DNA from: GCA-2683135 sp964507445
GTDB taxonomy: Bacteria; Planctomycetota; GCA-002687715
Assembly (NCBI GenBank): GCA_964507445.1
Contig: CAZDQF010000009.1
Location: 128,091 to 192,090, forward strand
Direction: 5' to 3'
Length of the DNA stretch: 64,000 bases
Of the stretch, positions 33,860 to 42,579 are shown one piece after another. A program made the position numbers and the translations under genes. The notes beneath the pieces are model-generated. The model saw only the letters and a program-made list of their open reading frames with translations. It searched no databases and was not told the DNA's origin. The stretch's first letter is position 1. The number at the start of each line of letters is the position of its first letter.

Positions 33860-35383
33860 ATGAACACCCCATCGGAGCTTCGCCGTGGAGCCGCCTCGCC
33901 GGCGACGCTCGCCCTCATCTCCGTGTGCGTCCTGGTGGCCGGATTCGTGCTGCTGGGGTTGCGCCCCGGACGTGAGAGCAGCGGCCCCGAAGCCGACTCC
34001 CTGACCGTGTACTGCGCCGCCGGCCTGCGCCCGGCCATGGAGAAGGTGCGTGCTCGGTACGAGGAAGAGTTCGGGGTCCGGGTGAACGTCAACTACGGCG
34101 GGTCCGGCAGCTTGCTGAGCACCCTGAGGGGGGCCACGGAGGGAGACCTGTACGTGGCCGCGGACGTCGCGTACGTGGACCGTGCCCGGGAGCTGGACCT
34201 GGTGGACGAGGCGTTCCCGCTGGCGATCCAGCGGCCGGTGGTGGCGGTGGCGAAGGGCAACCCCAAGGGAATCCGCGGGTTCCCCGACCTGCTCCGGCAG
34301 GACGTGCGGGTGGGGTCTGCGAACCCGGAGGCGGCGGCCGTGGGCAAGTGCCTCCGCAACGAGCTGAGCCGTGTCGGCAAGTGGGAGGCGCTGGAGGAGC
34401 GCCTGGCCACCATGAAGCCCACGGTCAATGAGGTGGCCAACGACGTCAAGCTCGGGGCCGTGGACGCCGGGGTCACCTGGGACGCGACCCTGGTGGCCTA
34501 CCCGGAGCTCGAGGCCGTGGACCTGCCCGAGTTGAGCGGGGCCCGTCGCCAATTGGCCGCTGCGGTGCTCAGGACCACCGCCACGCCCACCTCCGCGTTG
34601 CGCTTCGCCCGTTACCTGACGGCCCGTGACCGGGGCCTGGCAGAGCTCAAGGCCTGCGGGTTCGAGGTGGTGCACGGAGACATCTGGGCGGAGGTGCCCC
34701 GGCTGATCTTGTTCAGCGGCGCCATGCTGCGCCCGGGCATCGCCGAGTCCATCGCCGCCTTCGAGCGGCGAGAGGGCTGCGAGGTGGCCACCCAGTACAA
34801 CGGCTGCGGCATCCTCGTCTCCCTCATGAAGGCGGGGACCTGGCCCGACGCCTACGTCTCCTGTGATCGGTCGTTCATGGACGCGGTGGAGGACGGCTTC
34901 CAGCAGCCGCGGGATCTCACCGAGAACGACATGGTGATCCTGGTCGCCAAGGGGAACCCACGACAGGTGCGGGGGTTGGCGGACCTGGGTCGCGAGGAGC
35001 TGAGGATCGGCCTGGCCGACCCGGACAAGAGCGCCCTCGGGGAGCTGGCGCGGCGGATGATCGTCCGCGCCGGGCTGTGGTCGGCGGTGGACGCGGGCGC
35101 CGACGTGTACTCACCCACCGGGGACATCCTGGTCAACCAGGTTCTCACCGGTTCCCTGGACGCGGCGGTGGTCTATCGCAGCAACGTCCTGGCCCATGAC
35201 GGCAATCGTGACCGGCTGGAGGCGGTGGAGGTGGGCGTGGACGACGCGGTGGCGTTCCAGAGCTACGCCATCGGTCGTGAGACGGATCACCCCAGGCTGC
35301 TCGGTCGACTCTTCGAACGTGTCCGAGGGTCGACCGCTCGCGCCCGGTTCGAGTCCGTCGGGTTCCGGTGGATCGGGGAATGA
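33860..35383 (+). CDS. Tandem ModA-like substrate-binding protein
   Basis: 507 residues anchored by an N-terminal helix (LALISVCVLVAGFVLLGL). It contains two complete type-II periplasmic binding domains in tandem: residues about 47-275 (LTVYCAAGLRPAMEKVRARY; NYGGSGSLLSTL; VDAGVTWDATLVAYPEL) and about 285-507 (LILFSGAMLRPGIAESIAAF; NGCGILVSLMKAGTWPDAYV; LDAAVVYRSNVL). Both match the molybdate/tungstate ModA/WtpA layout, with the S/G-S-x-x-L oxyanion loop present in copy 1 and changed to C-G-I in copy 2. The duplication in one chain is unusual. It is the first gene of a transporter-cofactor operon and overlaps the permease by ATGA. Confidence 0.88.
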   Translation: MNTPSELRRGAASPATLALISVCVLVAGFVLLGLRPGRESSGPEADSLTVYCAAGLRPAMEKVRARYEEEFGVRVNVNYGGSGSLLSTLRGATEGDLYVAADVAYVDRARELDLVDEAFPLAIQRPVVAVAKGNPKGIRGFPDLLRQDVRVGSANPEAAAVGKCLRNELSRVGKWEALEERLATMKPTVNEVANDVKLGAVDAGVTWDATLVAYPELEAVDLPELSGARRQLAAAVLRTTATPTSALRFARYLTARDRGLAELKACGFEVVHGDIWAEVPRLILFSGAMLRPGIAESIAAFERREGCEVATQYNGCGILVSLMKAGTWPDAYVSCDRSFMDAVEDGFQQPRDLTENDMVILVAKGNPRQVRGLADLGREELRIGLADPDKSALGELARRMIVRAGLWSAVDAGADVYSPTGDILVNQVLTGSLDAAVVYRSNVLAHDGNRDRLEAVEVGVDDAVAFQSYAIGRETDHPRLLGRLFERVRGSTARARFESVGFRWIGE

Positions 35384-36195
35384 GCGACGTTCCCAAGCCC
35401 CGTCGGGTCGGCTCCGACGCGCCGTTCTTCGCGGGGATGATCGGTCTGGGGGCGGTGTACGTGACGTTGGTGGCGGCCATGTTGATCGCCGACGCCGCGT
35501 TCACCTCCTGGGACGACATCACCGACGCCCTGGGCCAGCGAGAGATCCAGGCGTCCCTGTGGCTGAGCCTGATCTCCTGCACCATCACCACCGTGTTGAG
35601 CCTGTGGGTGGCGGTGCCCATCGGCTACCTGATGTCGCGCTACGAATTCCGCGGCAAGGCCCTGTTCAACGCGCTGCTGGACATCCCCATCGTGCTGCCG
35701 CCCCTGGTGATCGGCATCAGCCTGCTGATCCTGTTTCAGACCGCTCCCGGTCAGTTCATCCAGGATCAATTGGGACAGGTGACCTACCGGGTCTCGGCGG
35801 TGATCATCGCTCAGTTCGCGGTGGCGTGCGCCTTCGCCGTGCGCACCATGGTGGCGACCTTCGATCGCATCGATCCGCGTCGCGAGCAGGTGGCCCTGAC
35901 CCTGGGGTGCACCCGATCCCAGGCGTTCTTCTCGGTGGTGCTGCCGGAGGCCCGCCCCGGCGTGGTGACCGCTGCGACCATCGCCTGGGCCCGGGCCCTG
36001 GGCGAGTTCGGACCCATCCTGGTGTTCGCCGGTTCGTTCCGCATGCGGACGGAGGTCCTGCCCACCACCGTGTTCCTGGAGTTGAGCGTCGGCAACATCG
36101 AGGCGGCCACCGCCGTGTCCCTCATGATGGTCACCTTCGCCGTGATCATCCTGGTGGTGGCGAGGCGCTTCGGCGCCGGGAGGGCGGTCCTGTGA
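35380..36195 (+). CDS. Molybdate/tungstate-type ABC permease (ModB-like)
   Basis: 271 residues, about six transmembrane helices. The ModB/CysT-like core includes ASLWLSLISCTITTVLSLWV, the P-G-Y-L-x-S-R-Y-x-F-R-G-K stretch, LLDIPIVLPPLVIGISLLIL, and the EAA loop EQVALTLGCTRSQAFFSVVL followed by PEARPGVVTAATIAWARALG. The start ATG overlaps the binding-protein stop (ATGA at 35380-35383), and its own stop overlaps the ATPase GTG start (GTGA). The substrate is probably molybdate or tungstate, judged from the downstream MoaD and MoeB genes. Confidence 0.92.
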   Translation: MSDVPKPRRVGSDAPFFAGMIGLGAVYVTLVAAMLIADAAFTSWDDITDALGQREIQASLWLSLISCTITTVLSLWVAVPIGYLMSRYEFRGKALFNALLDIPIVLPPLVIGISLLILFQTAPGQFIQDQLGQVTYRVSAVIIAQFAVACAFAVRTMVATFDRIDPRREQVALTLGCTRSQAFFSVVLPEARPGVVTAATIAWARALGEFGPILVFAGSFRMRTEVLPTTVFLELSVGNIEAATAVSLMMVTFAVIILVVARRFGAGRAVL

Positions 36196-36866
36196 TCCGG
36201 CTCGAAGGGCTGTCGATCCGACAGGGGGACTTCGCCGTGGACGGCGTCACCTTCGAGGTCCCGGAGGGCGCGTGCCACGTGCTGATGGGGCGCTCCGGTG
36301 CGGGCAAGACCACGCTCCTGGAGGCCATCTGCGGATTGCGGCCGGTGCGGAGCGGCAGGATCCTGGTGAACGGTGTGGACGTGACGGCGCTCAAGCCGGC
36401 GGAGCGGGGGATCGGCTACGTCCCCCAGGACGGGGCCCTGTTCCAGACCATGACCGTGGCGGAGAACCTCGGCTTCGCGTTGCGGGTGCGGGGCGAGCCG
36501 CGGGCGGCGGTGGAGGCGCGCACGGCGGAGCTGGCGGGCCTGCTGGGCCTGGAGGGGTTGCTGGATCGCGGCACCGCGTTGCTCTCAGGGGGTGAGATCC
36601 AGCGAGTAGCCCTGGGGAGAGCCCTTGCTTACCATCCGGGGGTGCTCTGCCTCGACGAGCCCTTCGCGGCGCTGGACGATGAGACGCGGGCCGAGATGCA
36701 CGCGCTCATGGGCCAGGTGAGGCAGGCCACCGGCTGTACGGTGTTACTGGTTACCCATAGCTCCCCGGACGCGCGGTCCCTGGGAGATCAAATCCTGAGG
36801 GTCGAGAACGGCCGGGTCTTCTCTGCTGATGAACGTCCACCTGATCTGGTTCGGTCAGCTTCGTGA
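36192..36866 (+). CDS. Molybdate/tungstate-type ABC ATPase (ModC-like, short)
   Basis: 224 residues starting at a GTG in a GTGA overlap. Walker A is GRSGAGKTTL (about 35-44), signature LSGGEIQRVALGRALAYHP, Walker B VLCLDEPFAALDD, H-loop LVTHSS. It lacks the C-terminal TOBE (mop) domains found in classical ModC, so regulation by bound oxyanion seems absent. The final 38 nt overlap the MoaD gene in another frame. Confidence 0.92.
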   Translation: MIRLEGLSIRQGDFAVDGVTFEVPEGACHVLMGRSGAGKTTLLEAICGLRPVRSGRILVNGVDVTALKPAERGIGYVPQDGALFQTMTVAENLGFALRVRGEPRAAVEARTAELAGLLGLEGLLDRGTALLSGGEIQRVALGRALAYHPGVLCLDEPFAALDDETRAEMHALMGQVRQATGCTVLLVTHSSPDARSLGDQILRVENGRVFSADERPPDLVRSAS

Positions 36867-37104
36867 CGCCGCGGGGGCGGCGCAGGAGACCGTCACCGCG
36901 GAACCCGGTGCCACGGTGGCGGGCGTGTTGTCCGCCGCCGCCAGCTCCCGGGAGGGGTCGTTGAGCGACCTGCTCTTCCTCGGTGACGCGGTGGCGCCCA
37001 CCATCCTGGTCTCCATGAATGACGTGCAGGTGACGGACCCCGCCGCCACCGAGGTGCAGGACGGGGCCACCCTCGTGGTCATGGCTCCGATGTCCGGAGG
37101 TTGA
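36829..37104 (+). CDS. moaD: MoaD, small subunit of molybdopterin synthase
   Basis: 91 residues. A ubiquitin-like beta-grasp protein beginning MNVHLIWFGQLRDAAG and ending in the diagnostic di-glycine (MAPMSGG). The terminal Gly is activated by MoeB and converted to a thiocarboxylate that supplies sulfur to molybdopterin. The start is fixed by the length and the first beta-strand, and requires a 38-nt overlap with the ATPase gene. Its stop shares a base with the moeB ATG (TGATG). MoaE is not in the window. Confidence 0.92.
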   Translation: MNVHLIWFGQLRDAAGAAQETVTAEPGATVAGVLSAAASSREGSLSDLLFLGDAVAPTILVSMNDVQVTDPAATEVQDGATLVVMAPMSGG

Positions 37105-37862
37105 TGGTGAGCGGCGCGCGCCGGGCACTCAACGACGACGACCGGGCGACCTACCAGTGGCAGATGTGGGTGCCCGGGTTCGGGGAAGAGGGCCAGGAGA
37201 AGCTCAAGGGGGCGAGCGTCCTGGTCTCCCGGGTGGGAGGGCTCGGCTCCGTGGTGGCCTACGAGTTGGCGGCTGCCGGAGTGGGGCGGCTGATCCTGGC
37301 CCACGCGGGGGACATCAAGCCCAGCGACCTCAACCGTCAGCTGCTCATGACCCACGAAGCCCTCGGGACCTCACGGGTGGCCTGCGCCGGCCGCAGGCTC
37401 AAGGAGCTGAACCCGCGGTTGGACGTGGTGCAGGTGGCGGAGAACGTCTCCGAGGAGAACGCGGCGGGGCTGGTGTCGCAGGCGGATCTGGTGGTGGATT
37501 GCGCGCCTCTGTTCGAAGAGCGGTTCGCCATGAACCGGGCGGCGGTGGCTCAGGGCAAACCCCTGGTGGATTGCGCCATGTACGAGCTGCAGGCCCAGGT
37601 GACCACCGTGTTGCCGGGGGAGACGCCGTGCCTCGCCTGTCTCTATCCCCAGCAGCCACCGGCCTGGAAGCGCGAGTTTCCGGTGTTCGGTGCGGTCTCC
37701 GGGACCGTGGCCTGTCTGGGCGCCATGGAGGCGATCAAGCTCCTGTCCGGGCTCGGCGAGTCCCTGGCCGGCCGTCTCCTGACCATGGACCTGGGGACCA
37801 TGGAGATGCGCACCATGACCATCGCCCGCCGTAGCGATTGCCCCGTCTGCGGCGCCGTTTGA
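37104..37862 (+). CDS. moeB: MoeB/ThiF-family adenylyltransferase
   Basis: 252 residues. Features: the nucleotide-binding loop VSRVGGLGSVVAYELAAAGV, an acidic strand LILAHAGDIKPSDLNRQLL (where D-x-x-x-x-S-N-L-x-R-Q is typical), and two zinc-binding CxxC pairs (TPCLACLYP and a terminal DCPVCGAV). It adenylates the C-terminal Gly of MoaD. There is no rhodanese domain, so sulfur must come from another protein. The order transporter-moaD-moeB suggests import of the metal and its cofactor assembly are made together. Confidence 0.92.
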   Translation: MVSGARRALNDDDRATYQWQMWVPGFGEEGQEKLKGASVLVSRVGGLGSVVAYELAAAGVGRLILAHAGDIKPSDLNRQLLMTHEALGTSRVACAGRRLKELNPRLDVVQVAENVSEENAAGLVSQADLVVDCAPLFEERFAMNRAAVAQGKPLVDCAMYELQAQVTTVLPGETPCLACLYPQQPPAWKREFPVFGAVSGTVACLGAMEAIKLLSGLGESLAGRLLTMDLGTMEMRTMTIARRSDCPVCGAV

Positions 37863-37934
37863 GCCCAGGACGGGGTCGTCGCCAGGGCATGACCGGACGC
37901 TCCGGTCCGGTCCCGGTGTAGGATCAGGACGATC

Positions 37935-40268
37935 ATGTCCCTCCGCGTCCCCCGCCAGGTGCTCCTCCCGTGCCTCCTGCTCGTCTCCCTCGGGCAGGTC
38001 CCCACAACCGCCCAGACCCGTGACGAGGTGGACGCCGCCATCGCCAAGGGGGTGGGGTGGCTGCTCTCCGCGCAGACCACGGACGGGTCCTTTCGCGGCT
38101 CGCAGTTCGAGCACTACCGGGGCTTCACGGCGTTCTGCGCCTACACCCTGCTCAAGTGCGGGGTCCCACCGGATCATCCCGCCATCGAGGCGGCCTTCAG
38201 CTGGCTCGAACGGCAGGACCTGCATCGCACCTACGACCTGGGCTGCGCCCTCATGGCCTACGAGGCCCTGGGCGACTCCCGCCCCATGGCCATCGTCAAG
38301 GAGTACGCGAAGAAGCTGGTGCGCTCCGCGGGCAACGGCCAGCGTCGCAACGGCGGTCGTTGGGGATACCCCGGCAATCACGCGGGAGGGGACATGGGTT
38401 GGACCGATCTCTCCAACACCCAGTTCGCCGTGCTCGGTCTACGCGCCGCCCACAAGTGCGGCGTGAAGGTGGGGAGCCGTTCCCTGTGGACGCGGATCGC
38501 CGACGACCTGCTGACGGACCAGGACGCCTACGGTGGGTTCCCGTACCGCCCCGGCGGCAAGCACTCCGCCTCCATGACCTGCGCCGGCATCACCGCCCTG
38601 GTGTTGTGCCGGGACATGCTGGAGGACATGGGTGGTTCCGATGGCGCGCGGGGTCGTCTCCGGGTCGGCATCAAACGCGGCTTCATGTGGCTGGAGAAGC
38701 ACTGGGCGGTGGATCGGGCCATCGACTTCGGCCACAACGGCAACGCCAACCCCGCCTGGCACTACTACTACCTCTACGGCCTGGAGCGGGTCTGTGCGTT
38801 CACCGACGAGGCCAGGGTGGGCAGCCACGACTGGCACGCGGAGGGGACCAAGGTGCTGGTGGCGGCGCAGAAGCCGCCAGGTGTCTGGAAGGACAGCGAC
38901 ACGGAGACCTGCTTCGCCCTGTTGTTCCTCCGGCGGGGATCCCGGACCTCGGGGCTGGGGCCTCGGGCCGTGGCCGCCCAGAAGGCCGCCAAGGAGGCGC
39001 CGTTCTCCGTCGGGATGAGCGCGCAGCGGCCCTTCATCGCGTGGGTCCGCGCCCTCGGCGTGGTGCGCGGGCTCCTCGAGCAGGGTGACCGGGTCAACGG
39101 GCTGCGGTGGTTCGTGGACGGAGAGGCCGTCCATACGGTCGAGGACCCGCGGCCCAAGGACCTGTTGGAGGCGCCGTGCCACCTCCAACACGCGTTCACC
39201 AGGAACGGCAGCTTCTCCATCCACGCTGAGCTGGACATCCAACCCATCGACGCCCGCGCCAAGGCCAAGGTCTACAAGTCCAACATCCTCCAGTTCACGA
39301 TCGACGACGTGGAGGAGCCCTGGCACCGGGAGAATCGGCGGGACGGCCCGCGGCAGCTGCTGCACGTGGACGCGGTCACGGCCCAGGCCTCCTCCGAGGC
39401 ATGGGGCTGGTCTCGTGCGGTGTACGCCGCCGACCAGCGCCACGCTTCCTCCTGGTGGTGCAAGAACGACGACGTCCGGCCCTGGATCCGACTGCGGCTG
39501 CGTCGGACCGTTCGGGCCAGCGTGCTGAAGCTGACCCAAGGGCATCCCTACACCATCGGTACCCAGGGGCGGGCCCGGGCCAAGGACATCCAGGTGCGGA
39601 TCAACAACGGCAAGCCCATCCGCGTGCGCCTGGACGATGCACCGTCGCGCAAGCAGATCGTCCGCTTCTCCAAGACCTCCGTGCGCTCGATCCGGATCGA
39701 TGTGCTGAGCACCTACCGCGGGCATCGCGCCAACGAGGAGTCGGTGGTGGGTTTCAAGGAGATCGAGCTGTTCGCCGATCCGCACCCGGAGGACCTGACG
39801 GATGTCTCCGCGCGGACCGAGGAGCTGATCCCCATCGCCCGCAACGGCGGCGTCCAGTGGCGTTATACGGTCTCGCAGCCACCGGCGGAGTGGAACCAGG
39901 CCACGTACCGCGACCTGGGCTGGAAGAAGGGGGAGTCCGGGTTCGGCAGCGCGGGCAGCGCTCAGACTCCCATGCGCACCCCTTGGAACACCAAGGAGAT
40001 CTGGACCCGGCGGGAGTTCCGCATCGTCCCCGGTGACTCCAGGGAGTTCCGCATCGAGATCTGCCACGACGACGACGCGGAGGTCTACATCAACGGCGTG
40101 TTGGCGGTCACGGCAGCGGGATGGTCCAACGGCGACTACTGCACCTTCCCCCTGTCCAAGGAGGCCCGGGCGGCCCTCGTGAACGGACGGAACGTGATCG
40201 CCGTCCATTGCCGCAACAACACCGGTCCCTGTTACCTCGACGTGGGGCTGCTGAGCGTCGGCCGTTGA
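37935..40268 (+). CDS. Secreted alpha/alpha-toroid protein with C-terminal galactose-binding-like domains
   Basis: 777 residues with a signal peptide (LLVSLGQVPTTAQ). Residues about 30-340 are a prenyltransferase/squalene-oxidase-like toroid built of repeats (IAKGVGWLLSAQTTDGSF; AAFSWLERQDLHRTYDLG; WTDLSNTQFAVLGLRAAHKC; YGGFPYRPGGKHSASMT). There is no terpene-cyclase DxDD motif, so this is the noncatalytic type common in planctomycetes. The C-terminus holds beta-domains resembling discoidin or galactose-binding modules: HASSWWCKNDDVRPWIRL, RSIRIDVLSTYRGHRANEES, and a final segment ICHDDDAEVYINGVLAVTAA. Carbohydrate or surface binding is the likely role. Confidence 0.82.
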   Translation: MSLRVPRQVLLPCLLLVSLGQVPTTAQTRDEVDAAIAKGVGWLLSAQTTDGSFRGSQFEHYRGFTAFCAYTLLKCGVPPDHPAIEAAFSWLERQDLHRTYDLGCALMAYEALGDSRPMAIVKEYAKKLVRSAGNGQRRNGGRWGYPGNHAGGDMGWTDLSNTQFAVLGLRAAHKCGVKVGSRSLWTRIADDLLTDQDAYGGFPYRPGGKHSASMTCAGITALVLCRDMLEDMGGSDGARGRLRVGIKRGFMWLEKHWAVDRAIDFGHNGNANPAWHYYYLYGLERVCAFTDEARVGSHDWHAEGTKVLVAAQKPPGVWKDSDTETCFALLFLRRGSRTSGLGPRAVAAQKAAKEAPFSVGMSAQRPFIAWVRALGVVRGLLEQGDRVNGLRWFVDGEAVHTVEDPRPKDLLEAPCHLQHAFTRNGSFSIHAELDIQPIDARAKAKVYKSNILQFTIDDVEEPWHRENRRDGPRQLLHVDAVTAQASSEAWGWSRAVYAADQRHASSWWCKNDDVRPWIRLRLRRTVRASVLKLTQGHPYTIGTQGRARAKDIQVRINNGKPIRVRLDDAPSRKQIVRFSKTSVRSIRIDVLSTYRGHRANEESVVGFKEIELFADPHPEDLTDVSARTEELIPIARNGGVQWRYTVSQPPAEWNQATYRDLGWKKGESGFGSAGSAQTPMRTPWNTKEIWTRREFRIVPGDSREFRIEICHDDDAEVYINGVLAVTAAGWSNGDYCTFPLSKEARAALVNGRNVIAVHCRNNTGPCYLDVGLLSVGR

Positions 40269-40274
40269 GTCGGG

Positions 40275-41651
40275 TCAGATGAACAGCAGCACGTAGGCCA
40301 GCGCGAGGCCGATGTGCACGAGGGCGAAGGGGAGCGCCGCCTTCACGAAGCCGCCGAAGCTCATGGGCAGGGAGTGCTTGTGCATGACGGTGACGGCGAC
40401 CAGGGTGGAGGCGGAGCCGATGGGCGTGAGGTTGCCGCCCAGGTTGGCGCCGAAGATCACGGACCACCACAGCCCTGAGGACACCTGGTCCGGGGGCATG
40501 GAGCCGAGGATCTTGGCCAGCATGGCCGCCAGCGGGATGTTGTCCGTCACCGAGGAGAACCCCGCGGCGGAGACGAGCAGGGCCCCCTGGCCCAGGGCCT
40601 CCCCGTCTCCGATGATCACCTTCAGCCCGTCACCGATGAGGTCCAGGACCCGGGCGTGCTCCATGACGTTGATGGTGACGAACAGCGCCGCGAAGAACGC
40701 CAGGAGATCCCAGTCGATGGCCTGGTAGAAGCGGTCCGCCACGTGCTTGAAGCGAAGCAGCATGACGCCGGCGAACAGCAGCGCCACGTAACCCATCCCC
40801 AGCTCGCTGATCACCGGCAGGCTTGAGGCGCCGGCGATGACCAGGATGAACAAGCCCGTCATGACGGCGCCGAACCAGAAGAACCCCCGGCTCTCGATCC
40901 CGTCGTTCTCGTCGAATCCCGACACGAGCTCTGCCGCCGCCGCTCGTTCTTCCTCAGACGCCAGCTTCGTGATCTTGAACATCCGGGCGCCCAGGACGAT
41001 GGTCACGGCGGTGGCCACCACCACGAACGGGGCGGACTTCACCAGGAAGCTCACGAACGAGATCCCGGCGGCGGTCCCCACGATGATGTTCGGGACGGAG
41101 GAGATCAGCGTGAGCAACCCGCCGATGTTGGTGAGCAGCCCCTCGATGAGGAGGAAGGCAAGGAGCTTCTCCCTGCGCCCGAGCTTCTCCAGGCTCACGG
41201 CGGTCAGAGAGCCCACGATGATCATGGCGGTGACGTTGTTGAGGACCGCGGAGAAGACCACGGTCATGATCCCGTAGAACCACAGCAGCTTCATGGGGTC
41301 CCCGCCGGAGACCCGGGTGAGGCGGATGGCGATCCAGGTGAACAGGCCTGACTTGGACACGATGTCCACGAACAGGCTGGCCCCGAGGATGATGGAGATG
41401 ACGTTCCAGTCCACGGAGGGGATGAACGCCGGCAGCGAGATCTCATGGCCGCCCCAGACGACGGTCTTGTCTGGGAGCAACCCGAGGGCGGCGCCGAGGA
41501 ACAGGCACGGGAGAGCGAAGGCCACGGAGATGACCGACTTCTTGGCGTGGATCTTCTCTTCCAGAGCCAGGCACGCGATGAGCCCCACCAGGATGGCGGT
41601 GAAGAGCATGGTCACGCCGGTGGAGACGTCTTGTTCGAGGAGCATGGGCAT
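40275..41651 (-). CDS. ArsB/NhaD (SLC13-like) ion transporter
   Basis: 458 residues with about 11-12 transmembrane helices, of the ion-transporter superfamily Pfam CitMHS/ArsB. Characteristic pieces are VSIILGASLFVDIVSKSGLF, AVLNNVTAMIIVGSL (N-N-V-T-A motif) and TNIGGLLTLISSVPNIIVG. The C-terminal repeat has VSAAGFSSVTDNIPLAAML and NLGGNLTPIGSASTLVAV, the two inverted-repeat signature loops. Candidates are Na+/H+ antiport (NhaD), arsenite or carboxylate export. A universal stress protein gene ends in its start (TGATG), suggesting a stress-linked antiporter. The ATG at 41651 was chosen, though a GTG at 41654 is equally coupled. Confidence 0.85.
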   Translation of the reverse strand: MPMLLEQDVSTGVTMLFTAILVGLIACLALEEKIHAKKSVISVAFALPCLFLGAALGLLPDKTVVWGGHEISLPAFIPSVDWNVISIILGASLFVDIVSKSGLFTWIAIRLTRVSGGDPMKLLWFYGIMTVVFSAVLNNVTAMIIVGSLTAVSLEKLGRREKLLAFLLIEGLLTNIGGLLTLISSVPNIIVGTAAGISFVSFLVKSAPFVVVATAVTIVLGARMFKITKLASEEERAAAAELVSGFDENDGIESRGFFWFGAVMTGLFILVIAGASSLPVISELGMGYVALLFAGVMLLRFKHVADRFYQAIDWDLLAFFAALFVTINVMEHARVLDLIGDGLKVIIGDGEALGQGALLVSAAGFSSVTDNIPLAAMLAKILGSMPPDQVSSGLWWSVIFGANLGGNLTPIGSASTLVAVTVMHKHSLPMSFGGFVKAALPFALVHIGLALAYVLLFI

Positions 41652-42505
41652 CACAGCATCAACAGCGGGACGTCACGCATCTCCACGGCGATGGGGTAGG
41701 CGAGCCCGTGCATGGCGTGCTGGTCCTCGTCCTTGGTGTTCATCACCAGCAGGTCCGCGTTGTGCTTGTGGACGAGCTCGCGCCACGTCTCGAGCCGGTG
41801 CCCGAAGGTCACCTCCGCCGCCACGGTGACGGGGACGCCGGCTTCCTTGAGGGCGGCGTCGCAGGTGGCGATGTAGTCTCCCGGGTCCTTCAAGAGGCGC
41901 GCCTTCAGCGCCTCGGTGGTGGCGGTCGTGTCCAGCTCGGGGATCTTGGAGATGGCGTCCTCGTAGCGGGCGAACACCGCGTCATCCTCCACGTGGCACA
42001 ACGCCAGGGTGCCTTCGGGGCTCGTGTACCGAAGCGCCGTGTTGATGAGCCGCCCGTCTCCCGTGAGGTGATCCGTCATGACCATCACCGTCTCCGTGCC
42101 CCGCTCTTCCATGGCGTCGGCGTGATCGGCGGCCGGGTGTGGCGCCACCAGCACCGGATAGCTGGTGGCCTGCGTGAGCACGTCGAGAGTCTCCCCGAGG
42201 GTCGAGGCCCAGCGTCGATTCGGACTCCCCACATGCCTGTGGGTGCACACCAGGTCCGGGTGGTCCTCTTCGAGATGCGTCAGCAGCTCGTCGATGGAGG
42301 CGAAGGAGTCTGAGGGCATCTCCGTCCACCGAACGTTGGCCCCCAGCACCTTGAGGAAGCCGCGGAGCCGGGCCGCGTACGCGGTTACGGTGGAGGCGTC
42401 GCCGTCGGCGACCACCGCCACCGATGTGACACTCACGTCCTCGCGCTGGAACGGCTGCTTGGTCGCCGACTTGAACAGGCTCTCGAACTGGTCCACCTTG
42501 TCCAT
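41651..42505 (-). CDS. Tandem universal stress protein
   Basis: 284 residues with two UspA-like Rossmann domains. Domain 1 (about 25-145) begins VTSVAVVADGDASTVTAYAA. Domain 2 (about 140-284) begins TVMVMTDHLTGDGRLINTAL and ends DLLVMNTKDEDQHAMHGLAY followed by a final strand VPLLML. The ATP-binding G-2x-G-9x-G signature is not clearly preserved in either copy, so it may not bind ATP. It is encoded directly upstream of the ArsB/NhaD transporter and could regulate it, as USP proteins do with some transporters (inference). Confidence 0.85.
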   Translation of the reverse strand: MDKVDQFESLFKSATKQPFQREDVSVTSVAVVADGDASTVTAYAARLRGFLKVLGANVRWTEMPSDSFASIDELLTHLEEDHPDLVCTHRHVGSPNRRWASTLGETLDVLTQATSYPVLVAPHPAADHADAMEERGTETVMVMTDHLTGDGRLINTALRYTSPEGTLALCHVEDDAVFARYEDAISKIPELDTTATTEALKARLLKDPGDYIATCDAALKEAGVPVTVAAEVTFGHRLETWRELVHKHNADLLVMNTKDEDQHAMHGLAYPIAVEMRDVPLLML

Positions 42506-42579
42506 GACGAGCTGATCCTACCGGCGGCGCTCCGTCAGCGGCAACCGGCGAGGGCAGCGAGGCCGGGAGGGGTCCAGGC

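Noticed and set aside
37935..38960. Squalene/terpene cyclase
   Set aside because: Toroid repeats are present but no DxDD or equivalent acid motif is seen, and the protein is exported with binding-type domains.
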